Source: Conidiobolus incongruus B7586
Lineage: Eukaryota; Entomophthoromycota; Entomophthoromycetes; Entomophthorales; Conidiobolaceae
DNA: 17,104 nt
Assembly (NCBI GenBank): GCA_000697335.1
Contig: JNEM01007758.1
Span: 1-17,104, forward strand
Direction: 5' to 3'
Position 1 is the stretch's first letter. Each line of letters starts with the position of its first letter. The position numbers and the translations under genes were made by a program. Under the pieces are notes generated by a model, which was given only the letters and a program-made list of their open reading frames with translations, made no database searches and had not been told where the DNA came from. Positions 1 to 10,307 of this stretch are shown one piece after another.

Positions 1-294
1 TTTTTTATTTATTATATATATATATATATTATTTGTGAAATTAATAATATGTTTATAAATAAAAAATTAATAATTTTTCTTGATTTTAAAATAATATATA
101 TATATATATATTTAATTGATTAATAGGAGTACTTTGATATTTTTATCCTAAGTGAAATAAAAATCTATTTTATAATATATAATAAAAATTAATTATGCAA
201 ACTGTCATCATATAAGTGTTATTTTTATTAGCTTTAAATTTGAGCAATAGAGAATTTTAAATCAATTTCAATTCAAAATCTGATCACTAATAGC
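1..294. other. AT-rich left flank outside the inverted repeat
   Basis: No gene seen. The stretch is very AT-rich, with two pure TA tracts at about 13-29 and 94-110. Similarity to the right flank stops abruptly at 294/295, so this DNA lies outside the inverted-repeat unit. Confidence 0.6.
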
Positions 295-1018
295 TAATTC
301 AATATTCGCAATATTTTAACCAATGAATTTAATCTAATAGTAAAAGTTTATTCAACAGTGTTTATTTACCATCCAATTAGCTTATTCAATTATTAGTTAG
401 AACTAATGGTGATAAATCCAAAGATCTCTGCATAGTGCTGAATCTTTCGAGCCTTGCAATTAGTGAAGGTGCTTAGCACTGCATATCCTAATTGTAAATC
501 GTTTGCAAGTGGTTTGTGAAGAAATCAAAGCCAGCTTTAAAGGTATCTGAGATACTGATTAGGGATTATTTAGTTTAATCCAATAGTTCCATAGGCTCAT
601 TACACTGAATGACATCATTGATTTTTAAGATCACAATTAGCTAATATGCGAAACAAAGCGTATATTAAGCTAAGAGTGACTAAATAAACATTCCTTGGTA
701 TAGGCAATGGTGATATAAGGCTAATCACGATCTAAACTTTGATAAGGAGAAATTGAGTGAATGCAGCAATCGTACTAAACCATCCCTTAATTAATCAAAG
801 ACCAAAACAAAAGCTTAGCCTGATCCTTTCAATTGTAATCGATCTAAAATCATATTTATTGATGCTACCTAATTCGGCGTTAGCTTAAAAGAGATCGTAT
901 CTTAATCCGACCGATAATTCTTTTTCCATCCCAACTTAGTCAATTTTTGTCTAGTGTATTTTGAAGTAATTCCCCCATTTGTTCCCTAATTGTGCAGTAT
1001 ACATAAGTTTGAGGGTAG
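295..1018 (+). repeat. Left arm of a long inverted repeat
   Basis: This arm is the reverse complement of about 15923-16646. Positions 295-920 pair with 16021-16646 without a single gap (left coordinate plus right coordinate equals 16941). I counted 13 differences in 626 bp, about 98% identity, 9 of them transitions. The block 337-757 has only one difference (at 518). From 921 to 980 identity falls to about 83%, and it then needs gaps and fades near 1018. The arm is clearly less AT-rich than its surroundings (about 39% GC at 421-540) and holds no convincing open frame. It could be one copy of a dispersed repeat, one terminal repeat of a large element, or part of an inverted duplication. Confidence 0.95.
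904..915 (+). repeat. aatccgaccgat motif, copy in left arm
   Basis: The 12-mer aatccgaccgat lies at the inner edge of the highly conserved part of the left arm. The same core recurs at 3714 and 7544, and inverted at 16026-16037 in the right arm. Its function is unknown. Confidence 0.6.
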
Positions 1019-1313
1019 AAAAATTAACTAGAGAAGTTTTCCTTTAAAATTCTTTTGAGGTTTGAATCATTAATTTTTTGATAATAACCATAAAAAATTT
1101 AAAATAATTGTAAAATAGGTTGTTTCTTATTGTAAGTCCATTTGTAATGTCTCGGCGATTTGTACTATCTTTTCTAGCCTTGTAATTATAATCATATATA
1201 TGTTATATGTATGATTTGTGAAGTATGTGAACCCAGTCATATGTATTAATTGATCCTCTAATACATTATCTTATCTAAAGTAGCATGTTTACAAGCTATT
1301 TTGGTTGACACAA

Positions 1314-1332
1314 TGTCTCAATCGTTAAGACA
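1314..1332 (+). other. tRNA D-arm-like hairpin beside a CCGCGG island
   Basis: TGTCT and AGACA can form a 5-bp stem around the 9-nt loop CAATCGTTA, which resembles the D arm and A box of a tRNA. It is followed directly by ACCGCGGCTGAG, an unusually GC-rich string here. No pairing anticodon stem and no B box (GTTCGANTC type) follow at the right distance. It could be a tRNA or SINE-head fragment, or chance. Confidence 0.2.
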
Positions 1333-2032
1333 CCGCGGCTGAGTTTGTAAATGGTTAATAAAAGTTTTTATTTTATATATAAAATAAATTAATCTGTTTA
1401 TAAAGAGATAAATAATGAAGAATATTTTTAATGTGATTTTGTGCTATTGGTTAAAAGGAAGTGTATTCTTAATAGAAAGTTTTTAAATATTATAATTCAA
1501 CCAAGTTTTTACGATAATTTAAGGGAATCAAAATTATAAAATTATAACAAAAAATTTTAATACTTACAATTATTTTATTTATAATTCAAATTTTAAGTAA
1601 TAAAATAATGAATAAATATTATTTATTAGTTATAATATTATGATTTTAAGAGATTTTAAAAGATCTTAATATTAAAATATTGAATAATAAACACTTTACT
1701 CAGATATTCATATATTTATGCTTTCAATCATTTTGATGATATATACTCTTCGTTTTATTTTCATTAGATCTTTATAATTTTGTTTCAAAAAATGATTGCA
1801 ATCAATATCATAATTGAATAAAATTTAATATTAAACCAACAGATCACTGTATTACAATCTCAATTATTCTACTGAAACTTTATAATTCCACTTTAAGCAA
1901 TATAAAACAATCTAATCTGATACTTTAAAAAATTTACGATATAGTGACGAAATAATCTATTTATTAAAAAAACGACATATAAATATTTAATCTGAATTTG
2001 AATTGATCATCCCTTGCGAATAGCATTTTAGA

Positions 2033-2079
2033 TTCCAATTTGTCAATTTGAAATTAATATGCAAGTGATCAAATCCACA
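2033..2079 (+). repeat. Inner inverted match, left copy
   Basis: Aligns as the reverse complement of 15513-15561. The inner 23 bp (2057-2079 against 15513-15535) match at 22 positions. The adjoining 22 bp match at 18, with a 2-nt gap between. The match is out of register with the main arms: it lies about 1015 bp inside the left arm but only about 360 bp inside the right one. Confidence 0.65.
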
Positions 2080-3713
2080 GATCCACACTTGGAAATTTAC
2101 TTCGTTTTTTATAATTTTACAATACAAAAAATATAGAGTTATTAAATCTTTATTTTGAAATATGTAATCAGATGGTGGATTGAGGGATACATTGTTGTCA
2201 TATACCTGAGTTTATTTTTATTAATATTCATATCTAATAAATATTAGGTTTATTCCAAATCAGTTTATGTATAGTATGAAATTAATTTGAATTAACTCAA
2301 ATTTATAACACATGTTATAAATATTGAATCAAAAAATCGAGGTTAATATGATATTTTATAAATATAACTGAATTGAAAGGTTTTAATCTTGAATTAGTAG
2401 ACCAAAGTAGTTATATAGTATAGGATATTTCACAGGATTAGTTTCTCAAAAATGCTACCATTCTCAGTTTGAAATTGAGAATTGACTAAGTTGTTCATTT
2501 GATTGAAATTTTAATATTAGCATTTATTATCATTGGTAAAGATATACAGTTTTTATTCCATTTATTGAAAATCAAGTTGTATCATGATTATACATAGTAC
2601 TGAAGATATTTATTTTATCCAAATTGACATTAATGAATAATTAAATATAATCTTTAAGAATACAATGCAAAAACATTTTCATCCATTTTATAATGCTATT
2701 ATAAATATATTTAGAATTGATATCATCTTTTATATATCAACGAATATTAAACATATTGATCATTACTCTAAACTTTTAAAAATTACTGGAAAAAATATAT
2801 TATTGAATGAAAAATAATAAAACGTTTACCAAACTAAATTAAATTACCTGAAACTTTTAAAATAATAAAGGTGTATATATAATTGCATATCAATAATAGT
2901 ATGTTAGTTTGATTATATTCAAAATCTTTTAAATCTATCAAAGTAATAATCTTTTTATTAATTCAATCTTAACATTTATAGCATTATTATTGAATAGTTT
3001 ATTTATCCAATCAACCAATAGTATTTGTGTATGAATGCCTCAACTCTAAATTTTTAAACCAAACTAAATGAAATCCATTCAAACAAATCCCAATTAAAAC
3101 TGTTGGTATTTGGCAAAGCTTCCACGATATATTTTATTGATAAATGATTTGAGCTAATATTCAAAACGAAGTCTCAATTTGCAATGACAAGTTGAAAACT
3201 CCCTCTAATCCCAAAATGGAGGAAAATATGATTACGATTGGGAGCAAGTAAATTGATAGGTTAAAATCAGTTTTGTTAGATAATTTCTTTATTTGGTAAA
3301 TTTTAATTTGATAACTTAAGAGTTAACAACCTTTAAGGTTTTTAAGAAATAGAATTATATAATCACACCAAATTCATGAAATAGATTTGAAATATTATGA
3401 TATATATATATATATACTTAAACATTATAGAAAAGATGATTATTAAAATTTATAAATAATTAAGAGTTATTTAATATACTTTAAATATAATTATAATAAA
3501 AACTGTAATCCAAAAAAATAATATTAAATTCATTGAAACTTTGTTTAATTTTCCGGAAAAAATACCTCAAACAAATTTTTAAATAATTTAATATTATTAG
3601 CTCATATTTAATCAAATTTTAAAAACTGAAGTAAATAGTGAAAAATCTATAAAATAAACACTGGAACAAAACCACTTTTAAGATTGGCAGTACTGCGGTT
3701 GATCTTGAACTCT

Positions 3714-3735
3714 AATCCGACCGAGATAAATTAGT
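3714..3735 (+). repeat. aatccgaccga / taaattagt motif, internal copy
   Basis: Reads aatccgaccga, then ga, then taaattagt. It shares both halves with the copy at 7544-7563, where they are fused as aatccgaccgataaattagt. It sits in a small less AT-rich island (3680-3850) without a convincing open frame. Confidence 0.55.
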
Positions 3736-4917
3736 GATTGATAGTTATTTAATAAACTAGTCTCGATATTTATCCGTCCTGTTCTAAGTCACTAAACCTT
3801 ACAGTGTTGGAAGTTTCAATCACTGCTTAGAAGATTCCATCTATATATTATGATCTCTTAATATCCTATAAACTTTGAATAATTTAAAGTTAAATAATTA
3901 ATTCATTTAGTAAAATCTTGATAGTATGGATAAATTGATTTGAAAGTTAATTGTTAAATAGTTTAAAAACTAAATTGAGTAATATCCGATACAGTTGAAA
4001 AAAAAATAAATCTTAATTTTTAATAAAATTCATAATATTTGAGGGTTTTTATTTAGTTTATAAAGGTAAATTTGTTAATGATTGAATCAGATAAGAATTA
4101 AAATCTTGATTTTAATTGGTTGAAATTAGGGTGTTTATTAGTAAATATTTGGGGGTAAGCTGAAATGCATCAAAATAAAAGAGATTTTATTGTATGTCAT
4201 TATTGACTATCTTTTCAAGGTGATTGCATAGTTAATAAATATGATTATAATAGGGCTTCGATAATAACTATAATTGATTTAAGATATAGTCATAATAATC
4301 TATTCTAGCGTATAACTCCGAAAATATTAGTTTAAAACATATTTGCCAATTAATATTATTAAAAAATTATGCGCATAATAATAGATATTAATAAAATTTA
4401 ATTATTATTATTTTCAATATAATTTTATTAAAGTTATACAAATAATAATAATAATTAAATTATTTAATCCAATCAATATTTAAAAAAATATATGATTTAA
4501 TTATAAAATAAATTAATTGAACAATATATAAAATTTAGAATATTATAAATTTAGGTTATGTCATATATTTTTAATTTTAAATCATATAATCATAATAATA
4601 ATTATAATAATAATAATATAAATATAAATATCAAATAATGGTTCAAAAATACTATAGTAATTATTTCAATTTATTCCAAATTATTATTATTATTATTAAA
4701 GATATAGAACCATGTATTATTAATTCAAAACAAGTTTAATATTATATTTAATCTGTTTTATAGTATACAAAACTATTTTTAATTATATATATATATTTTA
4801 AAAAAAAATTATAAATTAAATCGTTACAACTGATATTCTTCATTCAATTCACCTAATTAGTAAAATATCTAATTTAATTCCAAAAACTTAATAACTGTAA
4901 AAATTTAAATTTTTTGA

Positions 4918-5231
4918 GTTTTTGGTAGATCACTAGAATCTCAACATCATCGAAGATTACTGAATTCAGGAATTAATCGGATTATTTACAAGCAATCAAT
5001 ATTTGTTACAAATACTCACTCAATTTTGAGTCAAGTGTTTGACTGCGTTGTATCCTACCTGAAGTTTATGAAAAGGGACGAATTTCTAACTATTGTGAGT
5101 TGAATTTGTTGATCTGATATTATAGTTATTAGAAAGAGGATGAAAAGTATGCATATATGGTTAGTTTAAATTCGATCTCATTAATTGATGTAATAATGAA
5201 CAAGGGGTTATCATTAGAGAGTTTTAGTTGA
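4918..5231 (+). pseudogene. Possible two-exon gene fragment, unknown function
   Basis: An open frame runs from 4918 to 5094 (59 codons; residues include LLNSGINRIIYKQSIF and SYLKFMKRDEFLTI). It meets a GTGAGT donor at 5095-5100. A candidate 38-nt intron (5095-5132) has a CTGAT branch-like string and ends TTATTAG. The second exon, 5133-5231, continues in phase with 32 codons (KEDEKYAYMVSLNSISLIDV and on) to a TGA. Both pieces have protein-like composition and lie in an island richer in G+C than the pure A+T block just upstream. No start codon opens the first exon, so either a 5' exon is missing or this is a relic. The helical, Leu-rich text faintly recalls F-box or receptor-like helical domains, but no family is recognised. 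The intron is short even for fungi. Confidence 0.35.
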
Positions 5232-7127
5232 ATATCCAATCCAATAGAATTCAGATCATTAAATTAACAATGAAAGGTAAGTTAAGAACATATTATATTT
5301 TGAATTTAATTATAATTATTATAACATTTATTAAAAATGTAAATTTTATTAATATAAAAAAAATAAAAATATATTGAAATTAATCTATTTAAATGATATC
5401 ATTTTTTTATAATTTTAATTTACAATAATTTTTGAATTTTTAATCATATTAAATACATTCATAAATCTATTGTTAGTTTAATACTAGAGTCAAATGATGA
5501 TAATTGATATATATTATATAATGAGATATTATCGAGAATATCTCAATTATTAAAATTTGAATTAATTCTAATTGTAATATATATATATTGATTATTTTAA
5601 TTATCATAAATCAAAATAATGTTAATATTAATTAAAATATTCAATTATATAAATATAGTAATATCTAAATTTGTAATTACTATATTAAAAATTAAATAAT
5701 TCCGATTTTCTTAATTGAAATGATTCAATCTATAAATATTAAGTCGCGCATTATTGAGGTGGCATAGACGTAACTTTAGTCTTAGTATATTTTGTTTAGA
5801 ATGAGCAACTATTGGCAAATGCTAAATATAATACATTGAAGATATTCATGGAATTGATTTAATGGTAATCACTAAACATCTCGATTGTTATAATCATTTG
5901 AAAATGAATATTATACAATTTTAAATAATATTTAAATAAAGTTTAGGCTAAATTAGAAAATAAATTCGGAGATTTTTGATCCGGCATTTCTTAAGCGAAT
6001 TTTACAATTTGATCGAACTCCCTTAATATTCAATTTTCAATTCAAAAAAAATTTTTTTTTGAATAATATATAAAATGACAAATTAGTCAGAAAAATGAAT
6101 TGATAGTAACAAATTTACTATTATTTATTAAAAAAATATTCGCATTATCAATGATTATTAGTAAATTTTTATGACTTAAACAAATAAAAAGTATTATTAA
6201 AGCATTATACTTTTATTTAAAATTAGAAAAATTGCCAATTTGAGATATTATTTAATAAACAAAATTTCTCCCTTTTGTAACAATATGTCAATAGTGTGGA
6301 TCGATTGAAATGTGAGGGAGAAGTAAAAAAAAATTATGCTAAATAACTTGGAAATCTATTTTTTCATAATTCCTTGAATTTCTGCCAAGCAAGGGTATCC
6401 ATGCATTCTTTGCATTTATCTCATTTTTTCACTATTCCCAAGTTTTTAAGGCAGTAAATTTTGATTTAATTCTTTTTTCAATTCATTAATATTTATTATT
6501 TATTATTTATTTGCAATTAGCTACCGGACTCAAATTATTTTCATTAATCTAAATTAATATTGTTAATAGTGGTTTTTGTGTGGGTGATCATATGATAACA
6601 AGTTTGTGTAAAATGATCAGATGATTGGATGAAATTACTGATCTCAAACTTCTTCTAATTTATTACTTTTAATTGGCCCAAATTTTACGCAGAAGTTTAA
6701 ATTAGAAATATGACTAGTTCGAGATTGTTAATTGATTAGTTTTAATTTTTCTAATTTTATCCAATCAAATTTAGCCAATTTAATATTGATCTGAATAATA
6801 ATTAAGTGCTGGAATGATGAAAAATAATTTTCAAGTCCACTTAGCCAGATAACGGGTATTTGGATAGTATAAGGTTATATAGATTAAAATCATTGATTTA
6901 TATCTTGATATTGATTTTATTTTAATAATAGTACGAATTGTTGGGGCTAACGATCAAGTGTTCGGATAATATATAGTTTTAATAGTTTGATCGTGAGTAT
7001 TAATCCCAAGAGTTTAACCAGTCTAAAAATTACAGTGAAAATAATATAGGAGATAATATAAATAGTTCGATTATTCCCCAATTTATGGATATTGAACTGT
7101 TCAAGTTAATCATTTTGATTATTCATA

Positions 7128-7130
<3 letters not shown>

Positions 7131-7158
<28 letters not shown>
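7131..7158 (+). repeat. (TTA)n microsatellite
   Basis: About nine uninterrupted TTA units. Simple repeat with no link to a gene. Confidence 0.9.
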
Positions 7159-7543
7159 ATCAACTTTATTAATATATTCACATTTTCAGTATTATTTTTA
7201 AATTAACTTTCAAAAAATAAATTCAACTATTCAAACAAATCTTTTCATTATATGAATTCTGAAAAAAAAAGATATTAAAATTATGATAAAGCAATGATGA
7301 AATCAATTAACAAAATGAAATCATTATTACTATTGCTTTCATATTTCTTATCAAAATAATCTTTGAATAACTCTGAAAATCTCTACCCAAACTATCGCAA
7401 CTATATCTCCAACAACCACCACCCAAATCTCAGCCAAAATTATGAAATAACAAATGATCAAACATTTGGAGATCTAGAATCATATTAAACACCCTCAACA
7501 TAATTTTCCTTATTAGTGTGATCAATTTAAACTAGAGATTTGA

Positions 7544-7563
7544 AATCCGACCGATAAATTAGT
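7544..7563 (+). repeat. aatccgaccgataaattagt motif, internal copy
   Basis: The first 12 bases are identical to the motif in both arms of the inverted repeat. The following aaattagt is shared with the copy at 3714-3735. It stands in otherwise A+T-rich spacer, about 360 bp from the open frame at 7927-8103. Confidence 0.55.
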
Positions 7564-7926
7564 AAATTTAACTCGATTAAGTAACTATTAATACTAAATC
7601 TTAGGTATTGGGGAAAGGTATCGGAATTGGTGTTATAAGTTTTAAAAATTAATAGGTTATATTATAATCAATAAATTTTCAAATTTTATTATTTATAAAA
7701 TATATATAAATTATAATATTAATAAAATCTCTACAATTTTGTCAATTCACTAACATTAATAACCTTCCAACTCCAATATACTATTATTATTAATAACCAA
7801 TCATAATCCCTCCATGACTAAAGCGATCAGATATATTTTCTCCATTAGTTAACCAAATCAGTAAATTTATAGGGTATATGATTCCATCCAATTTTGTTAT
7901 ATTTTTAAAATATTCAAAAATTTGTA

Positions 7927-8103
7927 TTAAGCTACACTAGCATTGAAGTGATAGATATAATCACAGCACAATTGATTCAAACTATTAATAGCTTGGCAGA
8001 TAGTCAATCCTACAGTATGAATAGTGGTAAGCATTAATGGACCGGGAATTGATGAAATTGTGAAGTTTGCAGGATGATGGAGAATAGTGATGAAAATTGG
8101 CAT
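7927..8103 (-). CDS. Small hypothetical protein, 58 residues, doubtful
   Basis: ATG at 8103-8101 opens 58 codons to TAA at 7929-7927. The protein begins MPIFITILHHPANFTISS and ends with CDYIYHFNASVA. It has three cysteines (ICQ and CC) and a hydrophobic N-terminal stretch that could be a weak signal or membrane segment. The frame stays open about 18 codons upstream of the ATG, so the start is uncertain and an upstream exon is possible. Its composition is less AT-rich than the flanks. It lies 312 bp downstream of the GATA gene on the same strand. The plus strand is also open over much of this stretch (7909-8034), which weakens the case. No family is recognised, and length alone does not exclude chance. 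Confidence 0.3.
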   Translation of the reverse strand: MPIFITILHHPANFTISSIPGPLMLTTIHTVGLTICQAINSLNQLCCDYIYHFNASVA

Positions 8104-8415
8104 TTTGTTTAGGAAATTTATAGGTTTACTTTTGAAATTGAGATCAACTGAAGTTCAAAATTTTTTTGAAGATGATCAAGATTAATGAAAGAAAGAAGTA
8201 TTATAGTGTAAAAGTGGAATATATCGGTATATTGGATATATTATATATTTTATAATTTAAAAATATTAATATAATATATTAATAAATATTACAAAATATG
8301 TTAAATTTTAATATTCAAATATCCAATTTTATTTACATTACAATTGAAACAAAATAAAAATTGATTGATAAAAATATTCGATATTAATATTAATATATGA
8401 ATATCAATACATACA
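8104..8415. other. 3' flank of the GATA gene
   Basis: AT-rich spacer between the small open frame at 7927-8103 and the GATA gene. The only visible signal is a possible polyadenylation hexamer at 8328-8333 on the minus strand. Confidence 0.5.
8328..8333 (-). promoter_or_regulatory. Possible polyadenylation signal of the GATA gene
   Basis: AATAAA on the minus strand, about 83 nt past the stop codon of the GATA gene. The distance is reasonable, but the hexamer is frequent in such AT-rich DNA, so this is only a candidate. Confidence 0.3.
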
Positions 8416-10011
8416 CTAATTATACGTCGATTTACCATGAACTATCCTACTACTGTTACTATGGTGATTGATATGGTGTGCATTACTACTACTATCCTCG
8501 ACGTGTTTACTGTTAGCTTGCTGCTGGGGAGGTCGACTCGTGGTGTTAATTGCATTATTTTGGTTTTTTAGTGCTTTGGCTTTGAGTCGGGAGTATCTGA
8601 GACCGCACGCGTTACATAAAGTCTTTTCGCCGCTGGGGCCGCGTCGCCATTCGGGAGAATTGGTTGTACCGCAATTCTCGCATCGCTGGCTAGCTCCAGA
8701 TAACTCTTTGCGGCTGTTGGAGTAGGGGTATGCTGAATGTTGCGTTATGCTGATTTGTTCTGAGGATCGTGTCTTGGGCACGGCGACGGGTCGGTGAATT
8801 GGTGGAATGGGTTTTTTGATAGGTACTGGCATGTGGTGAGCGAGTGATGCAAATTCTGTGATGGGTGGTAGGCGGATCATCTTGTTGGGTGGTTGTTGTG
8901 TTTCTTCAGCTTGACGAGCGCGACTTGGTAGTGTTAATTCCATGGATGGAATGGGTGGTAAATGCGATGCAAAGCTCGTAGCATGTTGCGGCCTGTGGTG
9001 TGAAGGAACTGGGGTGACTTTCGCTACAGTTGGAGGGTAAGTAGAAGCTGGCTGAGGGTATCTTGTACGAGGGTTGTGGGACCCACCTGGGGCACTTAGT
9101 ACAGGAGGAGATTGTTTAAAATAACTATTAGAGGTTTCCTCCTTGGTATACTGACTGCGACCGTCGGAGGAAGAGATGGAGTTAATGGAGGAATAGTCCA
9201 TTTGGACGCAGCAGATTGCCATCTTGCCATCATAATGAATAAAGTACTCCATCTTGTAGTTTTGATTCACTTGGAACACTGAATTAAATTGTACATGTAA
9301 CTTATCTTCCATTCCTTTGATTTTTTGACTGAGCTGTGGCAAGTGACCTATCGTGGGTGAATATGATACAGATCCTTGGCTGTAATTAGTGTGTTGCTGT
9401 GAATACGTGAGGGTAAAATCTAGCATATTGGGATCAAATATAAGTAAATGCCGCGTCGCGTGACTGGCCTTCCCAGGGTGGTACTGGGACGTTGAGCCAT
9501 TAGGTGTTAATGGAGAGAATACTGGGGGACCAGGAGGAGGATTGGAATTTGGGGACGAGAAAGGATTTGTATGAGGGGGACCATGTGAACTTGGAATGGA
9601 TCTCAAGCAACTCTTAAGTCTAGAGATATACTCTGTCTGCATACGGGGGTGCGTACACTGAACGTATCCCGAGGGGACATGCGCTTGATCCGCGTGGAAA
9701 AAGCAAAGGACTAAATCCATTGTAATTGTATGGAAAGTGATATTATATAAATGATAATCGTCCGAAAACTGACAACTTTGACTATTGTTCTCCGAATTTG
9801 AACCTGCTTTCACGCGGTATCTACCGTGACTCCCGTAAAAGGCCTTTGGACTATAAAAGTCGGGGATGTCTTTGACAATATAGTTCCAATCGCTAGGATG
9901 TATGAGGTGTTTGAGGTTGGGGACGTCGTAGTGCAAGTTGGAAACAAAATAGAGTTCTTGCGAGTTAGGAGACATTAAGCTCCAAAAACAACTCACTGTA
10001 TCGCTTGACAT
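8416..10011 (-). CDS. GATA-type zinc-finger transcription factor, PAS-like N-terminus
   Basis: This 531-residue intronless protein is a likely nuclear sequence-specific DNA-binding regulator of WGATAR/GATC-type sites. The zinc finger is at about residues 444-469: Cys444, Cys447, Cys466 and Cys469 in C-X2-C-X18-C-X2-C spacing, with [10 protein letters not shown] and LCNACGLRY and a basic tail (SRLKAKALK). This is the class IVb arrangement of fungal WC-2 and NsdD fingers. Residues about 18-106 look like a divergent PAS fold ([33 protein letters not shown]). Residues about 188-273 may be a second degenerate one. There is no LOV flavin motif (GXNCRFLQ). Residues 140-180 and 295-440 are Pro/Ser-rich linkers, and the C-tail is Ser/Asn/His-rich. 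The start ATG (10011-10009) has a purine at -3; the next Met is residue 13. The stop is TAG. The gene is far richer in G+C than its surroundings. PAS plus class IVb finger suggests a white-collar-2-like factor; an NsdD-like factor is the alternative. The GATA call is firm, the subfamily is not. Confidence 0.93.
   Translation of the reverse strand: MSSDTVSCFWSLMSPNSQELYFVSNLHYDVPNLKHLIHPSDWNYIVKDIPDFYSPKAFYGSHGRYRVKAGSNSENNSQSCQFSDDYHLYNITFHTITMDLVLCFFHADQAHVPSGYVQCTHPRMQTEYISRLKSCLRSIPSSHGPPHTNPFSSPNSNPPPGPPVFSPLTPNGSTSQYHPGKASHATRHLLIFDPNMLDFTLTYSQQHTNYSQGSVSYSPTIGHLPQLSQKIKGMEDKLHVQFNSVFQVNQNYKMEYFIHYDGKMAICCVQMDYSSINSISSSDGRSQYTKEETSNSYFKQSPPVLSAPGGSHNPRTRYPQPASTYPPTVAKVTPVPSHHRPQHATSFASHLPPIPSMELTLPSRARQAEETQQPPNKMIRLPPITEFASLAHHMPVPIKKPIPPIHRPVAVPKTRSSEQISITQHSAYPYSNSRKELSGASQRCENCGTTNSPEWRRGPSGEKTLCNACGLRYSRLKAKALKNQNNAINTTSRPPQQQANSKHVEDSSSNAHHINHHSNSSRIVHGKSTYN
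8597..8686 (-). other. GATA zinc-finger DNA-binding domain
   Basis: Encodes roughly residues 442-471 of the GATA protein. The four zinc ligands are Cys444, Cys447, Cys466 and Cys469, with the conserved Trp455 of SPEW and the LCNACGLRY helix. All residues expected for zinc binding are present, so the domain should be functional. Confidence 0.9.
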
Positions 10012-10307
10012 ATCGTTTTTTTATTTATTAAATAGTTGAATTAGTTAATATATTTAAATATCATATACTCTGAGTAAATATAAATTGGTTTTCAAATATA
10101 AGATAAAATTTAACTTAACTAACAAAGATATATTATAATAAACCCTTCAATTAATGATATAATCCTTAACGAATATATGTATATATCTACCAGTATAAGC
10201 AATATACTCCTTTAGATGAAAAGAGAGTCCCAATAGGCTTGAATAGATGAAGAAAGCTAAGAATAGAAATTAACTCTTAAACTGATAAAACCAAGAATCG
10301 AAAAGAA
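10012..10307. promoter_or_regulatory. Shared upstream region of the GATA gene and a divergent open frame
   Basis: About 296 bp lie between the ATG of the GATA gene (minus) and the ATG of the small open frame at 10308 (plus). The stretch is very AT-rich, with a TATA-like string near 10173-10188 and A-tracts just before the GATA start. It must contain the GATA promoter if that transcript starts nearby, but no specific operator can be picked out. Confidence 0.35.

Larger units (their letters stand above)
1019..4917. other. AT-rich spacer, no firm gene
   Basis: No gene is supported in this 3.9 kb. It contains weak degenerate similarity to the inner side of the right arm near 1050-1071, a clear inverted match at 2033-2079, a small GC-bearing hairpin at 1314-1332, a motif copy at 3714, a (TA)8 tract at 3401-3416 and an (TTA)6 run at 4681-4698. 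The island 3040-3260 is somewhat less AT-rich but shows only short open frames. Positions 4340-4900 are almost pure A+T. Confidence 0.6.
5232..7926. other. AT-rich spacer with microsatellites
   Basis: No gene is supported. It holds an A8/T10-type tract at 6044-6060, TTATTTA repeats near 6485-6510, a small inverted repeat (CGATCAA at 6951-6957, TTGATCG at 6987-6993), a TTA run at 7131-7158 and the motif copy at 7544. Short islands such as 6547-6654 (minus, 36 codons) and about 7356-7470 (minus, about 39 codons, strongly hydrophobic) read like protein. However, open frames of that length are expected by chance at this composition. Confidence 0.55.

Noticed and set aside
1-110. Telomere or CRISPR-like repeats
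   Set aside because: Only simple TA tracts are present, with no G-rich telomere unit and no repeat-spacer pattern.
6547-6654. 36-codon minus-strand open frame with protein-like text
   Set aside because: Dozens of frames of this length are expected by chance, and there is no start codon near its beginning and no compositional shift.
6951-6993. Small inverted repeat CGATCAA / TTGATCG as an operator or hairpin
   Set aside because: Seven-base arms with a 29-nt gap are expected several times by chance in this length and composition.
7356-7470. Hydrophobic minus-strand frame resembling a membrane helix pair
   Set aside because: Only about 39 codons, no Met, no splice signals that join it to a neighbour.
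8468-8725. 85-codon plus-strand open frame inside the GATA gene
   Set aside because: It lies antisense to the zinc-finger region and C-tail of the GATA gene, shows no domain, and is best explained as a shadow of that coding sequence.
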